From NCBI GenBank assembly GCA_003427395.1, contig BFEA01000623.1:640740-667014 (forward strand): 26,275 nt of DNA. Direction: 5' to 3'. Below the pieces are notes generated by a model that was not told where the DNA came from, searched no databases, and was given only the letters and a program-made list of their open reading frames with translations. Made by a program: the position numbers and the translations under genes. This DNA comes from Chara braunii (lineage: Eukaryota > Streptophyta > Charophyceae > Charales > Characeae). This document shows, piece by piece, positions 1 to 10,138 of this stretch. Numbering within the stretch: the stretch's first letter is position 1; every line of letters begins with the position of its first letter.

Positions 1-156
1 AAAAAAAAAAAAAAAAGGCATTGAGAGAAGAGAATAGCAAAGTGGGGATACAACTGTCCCCCATGTGAGGAGAAGACAGCTTTTTCTTTGGAAAAAAAAA
101 GAAAAAAGAAAAAGAGAGAGAATGTAACATGCCCAGTCGGGCAATGTATGGGACCC
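1..156. other. A-rich and purine-rich left flank
   Basis: The window opens with a run of 16 A, followed by purine-rich DNA with A runs near 91-120. No gene is visible. The octamer TGTAACAT at 123-130 nearly mirrors ATGTAACA at 1301-1308, so it could be the outer left end of the LTR that follows. The alternative left edge near 157 is where similarity to the second LTR copy begins. I treat 1-156 as flank. Confidence 0.5.
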
Positions 157-1308
157 AAGGATCCGCAAAGATATGAAAAGGACTCGTATGGACAATGCAG
201 CGTCAGCCAAGCATCAACAAGCAATCTACATCACATATGAAAATAGCAAAATGTAGCGCAGCGGAAGACTCAAAGATATGACCTGACCTGTCAGATACTG
301 ACGCGACACCCCATCATACACCACACATGTGAGAGAGGGAGGAGGGACCACATACACGGAAGAAAGGTCCCTCCTTGTGCACACACATGGGGAGATATCA
401 CGGATGAGAGATGGGGGGAAGAAGGCGAGACGAAGATGGAGGCGAGGGGGAAGACCAAGATCGTGATAGCGAAGTCCAAAAATAGTCCCTTGCTGGGTGT
501 CCAATCAATGTCTGCCGCAAAATGCCGAATCAGATCCTGGGCGTATGCTCGACGTAACCTCTACCAGTAACCTCTCTCCCTTTCTCTGAAGAAGAAGAAG
601 AAGAAGAAGAAGGAGGGAGGAGGGAGATGAGATGGAGACGAGACGACGACGAAGAAGAAGATGTCGTCTTCCTCCCTGTCTCACCTGCAGGGAGCCGCCA
701 CCAGTACTGACTGTCGTCGTGTCGTCGTCGTGTGCAGGTTGGGGCGTGTGCGGAACCCAGCCATGGCACCAGGTAGGTCCGCCTCTGCATGTATGGCCTC
801 CGCCCCTTTGACTACCTAACCTCTACCTCTAACCTCGTCGCGTAGCGCTGTAGCATGCAGCGCCGGTCCAGCAGCATGTCGCCCAGGAAGTGACCTACCC
901 GAACTGTGTGTGTGCCCACATGTAGCCCAGCTATAAGTAGCGCTGGGCCTGGCTGGGCGTGCCTCTGATGCTAGCCCAAAACGGCCCATACGGTCTGGGC
1001 CCCTACCGGGCATCCAGACCGTCCTGCTGATGCAGCGGGGCGCAAAAATGTGCCTGGCCTTAAAACGACCCTGCCCCTGGCGTACGCCTTGGGGCCTGCA
1101 AGTCCCAAATGACGTCTGAGCAGACAACAATAGGACAGCAAAATAAATAAATAAATAAATAACAAAATGTTGTCGCTTATCCGTACCTACGGTCTGAGGG
1201 CTGCCGTGGGCGTCTAGGGCGCGTGTCTGGTGGGCACGCGGCCTGGGGCCCCCTCAGCAACCATCGGGCCCCTCAACTGGGGCCCATGTCCAAGGTCAGG
1301 ATGTAACA
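157..1308 (-). repeat. LTR, probable 3' LTR of element 1
   Basis: This is a long terminal repeat read on the minus strand. Its right edge is fixed by a polypurine tract at 1309-1320, after which the minus strand reads TGTTACATCC, a typical LTR start. The left half (about 157-740) is closely similar to 14616-15235, by eye roughly nine bases in ten. The right half (U3-like in this orientation) has no match there. The left edge is uncertain: similarity starts near 157, but an imperfect terminal inverted octamer would place it at 123. Inside are a (GAA)n run near 590-612 and an (AAAT)n run near 1139-1161. Confidence 0.6.
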
Positions 1309-1320
1309 CCCCCCCTCCTT
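1309..1320 (-). promoter_or_regulatory. Polypurine tract of element 1
   Basis: On the minus strand this reads AAGGAGGGGGGG and lies directly before the LTR start TGTTACA. In LTR retrotransposons such a tract primes plus-strand DNA synthesis. It lies about 100 bases past the chromodomain stop codon, as expected. Confidence 0.6.
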
Positions 1321-1420
1321 ATGAAGTCGAGCCAGGTCGAGGGCGAAGCTGACGATCCGAAGACTGGACGCGAGTATGACGTGGAGCCTAAGGTGTCGAC
1401 TTGCCTTGTAACTTGCGTTC

Positions 1421-1610
1421 TCAATGTGTGAGAACATCGGGCGCTGTTGCCTGAAGTCCCGCACAGGTCAACCAACGGTCGGCCTTTTGGCTACAATAGG
1501 AGAAATGTACCAAGTACTCTGTCGGCCTGTTGCCATAGCGTCGCTGGGAGATGATGTCGCCAACCTCTTGAAAACCCTCCATAGAGGGTGGGTCTTGTGA
1601 TCGTTGCCCG
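1421..1610 (-). pseudogene. pol: Chromodomain end of element 1 integrase
   Basis: The last segment of the element 1 polyprotein, out of frame with the integrase before it. The minus strand reads a chromodomain-like fold with the motif EYLVHFSYC followed by DRWLT and an APDV helix, ending at a TGA at 1423-1421. In chromoviruses this C-terminal module is thought to guide integration towards marked chromatin. A frameshift somewhere between about 1660 and 1590 separates it from the integrase tail. The polypurine tract and LTR follow within about 110 bases, as expected for the end of pol. The family assignment rests on motif shape and position. Confidence 0.6.
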
Positions 1611-2804
1611 GGAAAGTCGTCGTTCCGTTGGAGTGAACAGCTCTAACTTAGAACAATCGGAGACCGGGTAGACGGGCAAGTAGGCGGGCACCTGAATGAC
1701 AAAGGAGGGTCCTTTAGCGGGTGCCACAATGGGCCAGGGCCCCATCCATTTCGGAAGGAGCTTGCGAGAGATAAGTTGTTCGAGGCTGAACTCCGCGGCG
1801 GAGACCCGTACGAGGTCGCCGGCACAGAACGAATAAGGAAGACGCCGGCGGTTGGCCTGTTAACTCGTACGTTCCTTCGTCTTCGACATCTGGTCGCCTG
1901 CCGTGACAAGAAGCTCTTGCATCCGACGAATGAACAGAAGATGGTCGTCGTTCTTAGCCGCCCATGGGATAATCGTGTCCAACGGAGAAGTGACCGACGA
2001 GCCATGCTCAAACTCAAACGTTAGCATCCCGATAGCCGAATGAATGGACGAGTTGTATGCCAACTCGACATTTGGCAGCCGTTCAACCCAATCCTTTTCT
2101 TCGGGATGGATGAGAGTGCGAAGGAGAACCTGTGCGATCTGATGCGCCCTCTCCGTTTTGGCCATCGGTTTGGGGTGGCGAGCCGAACTCGACTTGAAAG
2201 ATGAGCCCCATCGTTTGATGAGCGCCAACCAAAAATCGGACATGAATCGGGTGTCGCGGTCGCAAATGATTTCCTTGGGTTAACCCTTGGTTCGAATCCA
2301 ACCGACGTAAAGAACCTCGGCCAACTCTGGTGCCTTGGCGTGATAGCGGCAAGGCGAAAATATGGCAAACTTGGTGAGTCGGTCGACCACCGTGAGAATC
2401 CCATTCACCCCGGTCTTGTCCTTGGGGAATGGCCTGGTAATATTCATGACAATCGCTTCCATTCGGCGCAAGGGGACCGGGAATGGTCGCAACTTGCCGT
2501 AGAGACGATGATCGCATGACTTGCAATAGCGTGTGACGTTACCGAGAAGGTCGGGCCACCAAAACCACTCATGAAGTCGGCCAAGCGTACGATTGACCCC
2601 AAAGTGTTCAATGGCGGGAGCGTCGTGGAACTTGCCAAGAAGCCACGTGAGCAAGTGTGAATCCCTCAGCAGGCAAAGAAAATCCTTCCCTCGCGCGTGG
2701 ACGAGCAAGTATCCCTCTTGGATTCGATAATGCGATGGTGTCGGATTGGGAGTACTTATCGCGAAACTCGCCGCGGATGAAGCTGCCCCGCAAGTCGTCG
2801 TCAA
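1611..2804 (-). pseudogene. pol: Integrase of element 1, two internal stops
   Basis: Retroviral-type integrase, which inserts the DNA copy into the host genome. One reading frame runs from 2804 to about 1650, broken only by TAA at 2282-2280 and TAA at about 1862-1860. Domains in order: a zinc-binding HHCC region (HDAPAIEHF, then YCKSC), the catalytic core, and a GPY/F-like tail (KWMGPWPIV). The second catalytic Asp is present in CDRDTRF and the Glu in AKTERAHQ. The first Asp position reads MNIT, so Asp has become Asn (codon at 2444-2442), which would abolish catalysis. The frame continues from RNase H and ends before the frameshifted chromodomain. It is a decayed copy, but still easy to recognise. 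Confidence 0.85.
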
Positions 2805-2834
2805 TCTCGAAAGTCAAGTAGACTACAGTACAAT

Positions 2835-3362
2835 GGTCCGGACGCCGTGAAAGCGGATCTGCAAAACGGTTTGACTTTCCCGGAATGTGGAGAGGGAAGA
2901 AGGCAAACTGGTCGATAAAGGCCATTCAACGGACGATGGTGTTATTAATCGTATCTTGGGTCTTGTAGAAGACCAATGGATTGTTATCCGTTACCTATCG
3001 GAATTGCTGTCAATTGAGAAGAAAATGTCGATAAAGGCCATTCAACGGACGATGGTGTTATTGATCGTATCTTGGGTCTTGTAGAAGACCAATGGATTGT
3101 CATCCGTTACCCATTGGAATTGCTGTCAACCGAGAAGAAAATGTCGTTAGCGCTTGAGCGCGTGTACGAAGGCCAATAACTCCTTCCGTGCGTCGTCCAC
3201 CGAGTGCACGGCGGGCACTTTCTTGCTAAAGTATTCGACGGGGTGCCAGTCCACGCCATCATGTTGCTCGAGGATGGCACCAATGCCATAGTCGGACGCA
3301 TCGGTAGTGACGCGTGTCGGCAAAAGCGGGTCGTAGATGCGCAACACCTTCGCGGATAGCAA
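2835..3362 (-). pseudogene. pol: RNase H of element 1 with internal duplication
   Basis: RNase H removes the RNA strand of the RNA:DNA hybrid during reverse transcription. The minus strand shows the start motif TTDASDYGIG, the Glu-bearing KELLAF segment, a VTDNNPL segment carrying the third acidic residue, and the closing motif FADPLSRRP that leads to integrase. A 116-bp tandem duplication (2912-3143) repeats the VTDNNPL-to-AFID stretch and shifts the frame. A stop follows the HALKR stretch at 3147, so the domain is broken. It continues from the reverse transcriptase after a frame change near 3400. Confidence 0.8.
2912..3143. repeat. 116-bp tandem duplication
   Basis: Two direct copies, 2912-3027 and 3028-3143, begin TCGATAAAGGCCATTC and differ at about six bases by hand count. 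They lie inside the RNase H region of element 1. The unit is not a multiple of three, so it destroys the frame. The differences show that the duplication is not very recent. Confidence 0.9.
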
Positions 3363-3401
3363 CGCGACTTCAAAAAGGAAGCTCGCGCATTGTCCCCAAA
3401 G

Positions 3402-4250
3402 TCAAATGGCCGGTCCTCGCAATGAAGCTTGGATAAATGGGCCGCGATCTTCAAATATCCCTTGATGAAGCGTTGAGTAGTCAGCTAAGCCAAGAAAGGA
3501 ACGAAAATTCGTGACGTTCTTCGGCTTCGGCCACTCTTGGATGACTTGAATCTTGTCCGGTAACGAACTGATGCCCTCTGGTGTGACAAAATGGCCCAAG
3601 TACCCCAACTCTTGACGCACGAGTTCGCACTCGTCACGGTTGGCTTTGTACTTGGCATGACAGAGCGCCTCCAACACATGTTGAAGGTGCTCAAGATGAT
3701 CCTCCAAGGTCTGGCTATAGACGAGAATGTCATCCACGTAGACCAGCACAAACCGGTCCAACATTGCACGAAACTCGTAGGTCATCGCAGCTTGAAAAGG
3801 TGTCGAGGCATTGGTGAGGCCAAAAGGCATAACAACCCACTCAAAATGCTTGTAGCGCGTCTTGAACGCGGATTTGTAGCGATCTTGCAGGCGTATCGAA
3901 ATCTGATGATAGCCCGACTTCAAGTCCAACTTCGAAAAAAAAATTGTGTCACCCAAACGCTTGAGAAGATCGTCAATGTGCGGAAGAGGTCCCGCATTCT
4001 TGACGGTTTGTGCGTTGAGCTTGCGGTAGTCGATGCAGAAGTGAAGGTCCTTGTTCTTCTTCCGTACAAAAAGAACTGGCGCACCATATGGTGAGCTACT
4101 AGGGCGGATCCAGCCCTTGTCCGACAAATCATCGAGTTGCCCACGGAGGACCGCGAGCTCTTCCTCGCTCATGCGATAGATGCACCCTTTCGGAGCCACG
4201 CCACCGGCCTCAAGAATAATCTCATGGGAGATCAGCTGATCCGGCTCCAC
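3402..4250 (-). pseudogene. pol: Reverse transcriptase of element 1
   Basis: Copies the element RNA into DNA. An open stretch of 282 codons holds nearly the whole Ty3/gypsy domain: [15 protein letters not shown], then [20 protein letters not shown] with the first catalytic Asp, MPFGLTNA, and VYVDDILVY with the two further Asp residues. The thumb shows ELGYLGH and FRSFLGLADY. The catalytic residues look intact, making this the best preserved part of element 1. The reading changes frame relative to the protease upstream and to RNase H downstream. The first ATG of the stretch is internal to pol and not a true start. Confidence 0.9.
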
Positions 4251-4800
4251 ACCGGTAGGTGACTCGAAGATGTCGGTGAAACCGCACCACTCGGGGGTTG
4301 AAAGGCAAGTCCGTAGGTGAAGATTCGGTCGCCGCGACGGTCCGAAGAAAACATAGGCCTACCTCATTAGTCCGCTCATAAGCGCAAGTGGCCCGAAAAG
4401 ACTTGGTCGTCACAACTTGGCACCGGATCGAAGGATGCGGAAGAGGAATGGTACACGACACCTCGACGCCAAAGGCGTCGTGAACGGTAAGTGTCCGCCG
4501 ATGGAAGTTGACAGTGTGATCCGCATATGCAAGCCAAGGTATCCCCAAAATGATGTCGAAGTTCATATCCAAGACGTCAAACGTCACCGGTTCACATGCA
4601 TGAGGTACGAAATAAACCGGCACCGGCGACATGGCTTCGATGTAATGGTCGAGGAGTTGTTGCGTTCATCCGTCCACCAACTTGATCGCCATCAGGTTTG
4701 GCTTCCTTCAAACTTGTGCATCAAGGTCGTCCCTTTGGATAAAGGACTGGCTGATAAAATTGTAAGTCGCGCTGCAGGACGGATGCAGACAAAAAGGAGC
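4222..4800 (-). pseudogene. pol: Aspartic protease of element 1, degraded
   Basis: A retropepsin-like domain that would cut the gag-pol polyprotein. The flap-distal motif DIILGIPWLAYAD is clear near 4540, in frame with a NFISQ segment near 4760. Where the catalytic Asp-[Ser/Thr/Cys]-Gly should stand before ATYNFIS, the frame reads Ser-Cys-Ser (4779-4771), so the active site is lost. Two in-frame TGA codons lie between that site and 4632. It is preceded by the linker at 4692-5126 and followed by reverse transcriptase after a frameshift. Confidence 0.7.
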
Positions 4801-5126
4801 GGTGCGTTGTTGTCATCGTACCGCTGCGTGCGAAACTCGCGGGCCACCTTGGTCACATACTCAAGGATGTCCTCCACCGCAACTTCGTCATCCGTCGGCG
4901 AAGATGGTGGTGCATAGAAGGCTAAGTATGTGTGGAGATGGGCGCATAGTGCTGCGCATTGAGGTTCCTGTAAGCAGCCTGTGGAAGGGAGAGGAAGCCA
5001 TGCGAAATCCTCCGGCGTCAACGGGTCCAAGACCTCTATATTGAACTTGCGCGCCGAATCCCGTGAAGAACCACTTGAAGTCGATAAACCGTTGCTGCTG
5101 TTGAACGGAGAGGAAACCACACACAC
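4692..5126 (-). pseudogene. Gag-protease linker of element 1
   Basis: An open stretch of about 144 codons between the gag zinc knuckle and the protease. It contains IEVLDPLTPEDFAWLP and a later VAREFRT segment. I cannot assign a domain. Position and coding-like composition suggest the spacer that many chromoviruses carry before the protease. The last 20 or so codons overlap the degraded protease active site in another frame. Between 5130 and 5330 the frame is lost and only scattered fragments remain. Confidence 0.5.
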
Positions 5127-5332
5127 ATCTTATCCTTGAGCGGGAGAACCCAGCGAAGGAATGAGGTGGGCAGCGTAGTTCTCAAAAGAATAGATGAGAG
5201 GACTGTTGACTTCCGCGTGTGCCTTGGAACGAAGAGAGGTCGCTCGTGAAGCAACCGGTTCCGAAGGCGTTGAGAGTGCAGCCGCATCACTCTCGGCGGT
5301 GCTCACTTTCCCAAACGAAACTTACCTTTGAC

Positions 5333-6792
5333 TTACGTGGGGCACTTTGCGGTGTCGTGCACTGCGCTGTTGCACCACAAACAGTAGCGGTACTTTGTAC
5401 GGATGCAGTAGACGCCTTCCGAAATACCGTAATGTGTCCAAGGTTCTTGAGCTGCTGGTCCGCCCCCGGGGGATGAATTGGTGTGTGTCTTCGATTTGCC
5501 GCGCCCTCGATCTTTGGCGGGGCGGCCACCATCCCGGGAGGCTGCCATTCTGTCTCCTTCATGAGAAGAGCCAGCCTCGTTTGAAGGGTCGGTCAGCGTT
5601 GTTGTCGCGACCACGGCCACTTTCGGTCAATGCTGATCTCTACCCTGGCTCGCAGCAGACGAACGACCCAAATTCTTGGCTTCAATGTTCGTCACTATGA
5701 TCTGCGAGGCTTTATAAAAAAGCTGCTCACTTGTAGTGAGCGTCTTCGCAACTTGCGTCAAGGCGTTCTGCATCGCCTGACAACACCTTGTGATGAAAAA
5801 GTGCTTGATGGCCAGAAAGGTCATCGACAAGTTGGACATGAATGCCAAACGTTGGTACTCGGTGATCCAATCCGTGCTTGGAGTTCTGATAAAACTTGGA
5901 GTTTCTTTGTCGCCTGAAGCTCGGGCGGCTCCACTTGGAATTGCTTGGGCCATGCTACCTTGAGATCAGACCAACTGATCTTTGTATGTAGCTCGGAGAC
6001 TAAGACATTGTGCGTGGACAACATATTGTCTGACCATGTTTGGCACGCGCCCCCCGATCGGGAGTATAAGTACGCGTGTCGGTTGGCGTTGCCGACTTTG
6101 TGGATATCTAGTTTCAGTTCGAACTGGCGCCTCCAAGGGATTAGGTCCGTCTTCGTTGCATCACAGAAGACCGACACGCCATCATGTTGCCACTTTGTGG
6201 CCTGGTTCCCGCTCTTCGAGCCCTGATTTGTCGCTTGTTGCAGCCGAGTGACGTCCTTGAGCGTCACGACGTAAACTTCCAAGACGTTGACGCGATCCAC
6301 CAAGTTGGAGGGTCCAGCGATAGTGGCAGTTGCAGGCTGCTGTTCCAGCCTGTGTACACGGTCAAGCAGGTCGGCGATAAGTTGAGCCTGCTTCTCGACT
6401 AGGATGTCCACGCAGTGGATGTCCTCTTGTTGTGTTGTGCATGTGGCGACCAAGTCGGTCACATGTTCGAATGCGGTTGCAAGGCCACGCACAGCAGCGG
6501 GGGCATCCTCCTCTCTGGCAGCCACCGCCCATTCACTGGCTAGAACCTCGAGTTCCCCCTCGTTCTTGAAGAGTTGGTCTCGGCGTGGTCGACGGTGTTG
6601 GTTTTCAGCCTTCCTTGTTGTGTCGGCGTCCTGCTATCGCTGCTTCTCAGCGAGGCGACGCTGTTCTTCTGCCTCCTCGTCCCTCTTCTCTCGTGCGGCT
6701 GTGGCTGCCTCCGCCCGTTACTTGATCTCCGCCATCATGGTCAGCATGCGGGCCTCATAGGCCTCGGTTGTCCATCCTTGCTGCTGCTCCAT
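5333..6792 (-). pseudogene. gag: Gag of element 1
   Basis: Structural protein that packages the element RNA. The best start is ATG at 6792-6790, reading MEQQQGWTTEAYEARM. The N-terminal part is rich in Glu, Arg and Ala and is probably a coiled coil. It is interrupted by TAA at 6720-6718 and TAG at 6636-6634. A capsid-like region follows to about 5900, then a frameshift to a stretch with DWITEYQRLAF and HFFITRC. A further stop lies at 5629-5627, after which a basic Gly/Arg-rich region leads to a complete zinc knuckle CLWCNSAVHDTAKC (5383-5342). This spacing, Cx2Cx4Hx4C, is the gag hallmark. It is multiply broken. Confidence 0.8.
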
Positions 6793-7144
6793 GCCTCTTG
6801 TCTAAGAACGGGTGACCACTGTGATGTGGCCTGCTGATGTGGCGACTTACCAATGCCGCATGCGTGAGACGCAGAGGACAAGCGGGAGGAAGAGAAAGGT
6901 AGAAGAAGGGTGTAACAACAGGGATGGGGTGGGTGGGAACACTGATCACCCAGATAAGGAGCCGCTGATCAAAATGAAAAGTTGAAACTTTCTTAAATAA
7001 TAATAATAATAAATTTTGAAATAAAAAGATTCGAAATTGCAACTTCAGCAGGTCTCCCAATCCCCAACAAAAGAAATCCAAAAAGAAAAGAAAATAAAAT
7101 TTTGAATTTCAGACTGCAACCAATTTAATGACAATAAAGAATAA
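6793..7144. other. Leader and AT-rich spacer between elements 1 and 2
   Basis: The first part is the probable 5' leader of element 1. From about 6960 the sequence becomes A/T-rich with an (AAT)n run near 6998-7012. Its composition resembles 13495-14360 on the far side of element 2, which suggests that one AT-rich region was split by that insertion. No gene is seen. Confidence 0.5.
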
Positions 7145-8005
7145 TGCAAGGAAGATGAGCAATAGCGAACTTCAGCAATCAAACAGCATCATACAGATGA
7201 GTCCAGATAGTCTTGACCTCGAACCAACAGCAGCATTGCATCGCGAGAATCACCAAATAAGAACACACCAAGAGTTCATAATTGACAATGTTGAAATAGT
7301 CCCATCAGGCAGATCCTATCTAGCCTATACTATGAAGCCGAAAGATGACATGAACAGCATTCCCGAAGTACGAGCATATGGCGGCCAATGTGGCACGCTT
7401 CCAGCACCAGGTATGTCTCGCGCTACACTCACAACCTCGTTCCCCAACTCACAAATGCCACTAGCACCCAAGGACCACCCTGCGCTTCACCCAGCTTACA
7501 GCAGCGCAGCTCGGCTATGGCTGCGTGCTCCTTCCCTACTCGCCCGTGAGAGCATAGGCGCCAGCCAGCAAATAGCGCAGCAGCGCTTGCGCAGCATGCA
7601 GCCAGCACCGGAATGCTGAATGAGGAGGCAGGCCCTTCCCTATATCGAAGTGGCCTGCCTGCGTCCAGTACCAGGAAGCTTCCAGTAGGCCTCGGTAGCC
7701 CGAGGCCCAGCACGACGAGAGCAGGCCTTGGGCCTGTAGTGGTTGCATGTGCCCAACTGCGTTCGGCCTTTGTTTGGCCCGATACCCGTATCCAGCCTAG
7801 GGCCTGCTTCACATTCATTCACACAAGCGGCCCAAGGCCTGGGTTCACTCAACCAACTGCCGCTGCGCAACTGCCTGAATTTCCCTGAGTTGCGTAGTGG
7901 CCAGAAAAGGGCCCTGAGGGCCTCGTCGAGCCTGCCTTCACTTAGGGCGGCCGACGGGCTGCAAAAATGGGGCCTTATGGGGCTCATAGAGGCAATGCCC
8001 TCACA
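7145..8005 (-). repeat. 3' LTR of element 2
   Basis: Starts TGCAAGG and ends CCCTCACA on the plus strand, giving canonical TG...CA ends in both readings. The right edge abuts a polypurine tract at 8006-8020. Its first 127 bases (7145-7271) recur at 13368-13494 next to a primer-binding site, with eight mismatches by hand count. The middle is rich in GGCCT-type inverted words. Open frames inside it on either strand look like chance. Confidence 0.8.
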
Positions 8006-8020
8006 TTCCCTCCTCCTCAG
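8006..8020 (-). promoter_or_regulatory. Polypurine tract of element 2
   Basis: The minus strand reads CTGAGGAGGAGGGAA directly before the LTR start TGTGAGGG. It lies just past the chromodomain stop codon, the expected place for the plus-strand primer. Confidence 0.7.
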
Positions 8021-8042
8021 CTTCAACAGTCCTCTGAGAAGC

Positions 8043-8300
8043 TCAGTCTTCGATCACAGGGCGCTTTCCCTTCTGCAGAGATCTCTCGTATTGGGTTACA
8101 ACTTGAGGAGCGGTCTGCATGAGCTCTTCCCTGGTGAACCATCGGTCCTCTTTCGGATCAGTGCGATGCCGGAACCGAACGCGGTACTGCAGCTTCGATT
8201 TTGGAGGACGTCCCCGGCCTGCTGGTCTTGATACCGCCAGCTCTCTGTGATCCACAATATCATCGATGTCCACCTCTCCGTCCATGGTTGGGGGCAGCAT
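8043..8300 (-). pseudogene. pol: Chromodomain of element 2
   Basis: The C-terminal module of integrase. The frame reads MLPPTMDGEVDID, a basic linker GRGRPPKSK, then a chromodomain core with YRVRFRHR and DRWFTREEL, and stops at about 8045. It is intact as a domain. It is out of frame with the integrase tail before it by a one-base shift near 8393, across which HASKLKETNQFPSRRS can be read in this frame. It closely resembles the chromodomain of element 3 at 19306-19467. Confidence 0.8.
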
Positions 8301-8728
8301 TGAGCGACGAGATGGAAACTGATTAGTCTCTTTGAGTTTGGAGGCGTGAAAGACAGGGTAAGTACGGAGATGACCAGGTATCCGCTAACATAGGATGGCC
8401 CATCCGGATCTGTCCCAATGATATCCAAAACTTCCCAGGGTCCAAAGTACTGTGGCATGAGCTTGCGGGAAATCTCGTGCTCCTGTCCCAGTTCTAAGGA
8501 CTTAACCCAGACTCTGTCCCTAACCTTAAAGGAAGATTCACGGCGGTGTTTGTTTGCAGATTTTATCATAGCCGCCTGTGCCTTTTGCATCTGTTCTACA
8601 GCCTGCTGCATCTTCTGTTCATAGCGGTAAGCAAACTCTAATGTACCTGGTGCAGCAGTCGACTGGTTCTCAGGAAGAAGAAAGTCCAATGGTAGTCTAG
8701 GCTTGAAAGTCAGTAGCAAATCGTTCGG
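8301..8728 (-). pseudogene. pol: Integrase C-terminal tail of element 2
   Basis: Only the end of integrase survives: PNDLLLTFKPRLPLDF, a Gln/Ala-rich helix (QQAVEQMQKAQAAM), the DRVWVKS strand and QYFGPWEVLDIIG, the GPY/F-like module. The zinc-binding region and whole catalytic core are missing, because the segment joins straight to reverse transcriptase at about 8722-8728. The same sequence family is found as an insert in element 3 at 19468-19920. Confidence 0.85.
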
Positions 8729-9996
8729 CCAAACTCGCACTTCTCACCGTTGATCTTGAACTTGTGATATCGCAGGAGACTGAGGACTTTGTCCAAGTGT
8801 GCAACGTGCTCCTCAACAGTCTTACTAAAAATAAGTATGTCATCGAGGTACACGACGACAGACTTATCCAAGTAGTCATGGAATATCCGATTCATAGCGT
8901 GCTGAAAGGTGCCAGGAGCATTGCAAAGACTGAAAGGCATCACCACAAACTCGTACAGACTGTACCTGGTCTGAAAGGCGGTTTTGTGTTGATCCTCGGG
9001 CCGGATTGCAATCTGATGGTACCCGGACTTCAGATCTATCTTACTGAAGTACAGACACCCTTGCACTCAATCTAACAGATCGTCGATGCGCGGTAGGGGT
9101 TCTCTATTCTTTACAGTGATGGCATTGAGGCCCCTATAGTCAATGCACATCCTAAGAGTACCCTCCTTCTTAGGCACGAATAGCACTGGAGACCCATAAG
9201 GAGAGACACTCGGCCGGATCCAGCCCTTCTCTACGAGTTCCTTGAGTTGGAGGCGAAGCTCATCAAGCTCGCCTGGAGACATCCGATAGATCCTACCCTT
9301 CGGAATACTAGATCCTGGGATAATCTCTATCGCATGGACGTCCTCCCTCTCAACAACCCCTGTCGGTTCTTCAAATAGATCAGGATACTTAGCAACTACT
9401 CCCTCTATCTCCGGCGGCATTTTCACCGGCTCGCCTGCAGCAGAGACATAAACTAAGTACATACCCTCCTGATTTTGCTTATAATAGTTGTAGAACGCGG
9501 CCGCACACATGCACCCGTAGGACTCAATCAGACTACTAGCTTTGAACTTGTGTAATCTGGCGGTCCCTCCACCTGGCAAAGTGTGTTTGACCACTTTTCG
9601 GTCCCAGTCAAACTGGGGCTGTGCAACAGAGAGGTAGTACATCCCTAGCAACATATCCATTGGGAGCTCATCACTCACTAGAAACGAGACACGATGTCTC
9701 AAGTCCCCTCCCGCGTACGGGAAACAACACTCTACATCCTGAAGGTAGTCATTAACTACCATGCGCTGTTTGTTGGCACAGGTCGACTCCACAGGTCGAC
9801 TCAGGCGCTGCACTCGCCCCTGTAAGTGCAGTCTCTCAACACACGCGCGATTAATAAAGTTCCGAGTCGAGCAAGTGTCATAATAGGCCCCGACCTTGCG
9901 GCCGCCAATGACTACCTCGCTGACGAACATTTCACCCTTTGGGGCTTTGACTAGTGTCGTCCAAGAAGCTAGAGGGTCTGATCTATACCACTCCAC
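8722..9996 (-). pseudogene. pol: Protease and reverse transcriptase of element 2
   Basis: One reading frame from 9996 to the deletion junction, broken only by TGA at 9069-9067. The protease part has [11 protein letters not shown], where the usual Asp-Thr-Gly reads Asp-Thr-Cys, and [10 protein letters not shown] as its second motif. Reverse transcriptase follows with [43 protein letters not shown] and VYLDDILIFS, so all three catalytic Asp residues are present. The stop sits where the related element 3 has Arg, consistent with CGA changed to TGA. The frame ends abruptly after KCEFGRT, where about 1.5 kb is missing compared with element 3. Confidence 0.9.
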
Positions 9997-10138
9997 CTCT
10001 AGCTCACATTCATCGAACAGAGGCTCGATGGGTCTGAATGTGTTTGCGGGACGACGTTGGAGTTAGTAGCTTGGGCCATCTCTCGAGATGGTGAGGGTGT
10101 CTCCACCACCTCAACCCTAGCAGGAACAACTACAATTC

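Larger units (their letters stand above)
157..6960 (-). mobile_element. Element 1: Ty3/gypsy chromovirus, degenerate
   Basis: The order on the minus strand is gag, protease, reverse transcriptase, RNase H, integrase, chromodomain, polypurine tract, LTR. Integrase after RNase H is the Ty3/gypsy order and excludes Ty1/copia. No LTR directly follows the gag start on the right. The matching 5' LTR may be the copy at 14616-15524, separated from gag by the inserted element 2. At least five stops and several frameshifts make it non-autonomous. Confidence 0.85.

Noticed and set aside
2284-2300. GGTTCGAATCC, a perfect tRNA B-box, inside the element 1 integrase
   Set aside because: No A-box or cloverleaf lies upstream, and the bases are explained by the integrase codons on the minus strand.
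2887-3084. Plus-strand frame with a repeated peptide
   Set aside because: The repetition is the 116-bp DNA duplication read antisense to RNase H.
3591-4094. Plus-strand open frame of 167 codons
   Set aside because: It is antisense to a clear reverse transcriptase with intact motifs.
7128-8231. Plus-strand open frames of 163, 91 and 162 codons
   Set aside because: They lie across the element 2 LTR and chromodomain region and have no recognisable motif; they are shadows of the element.
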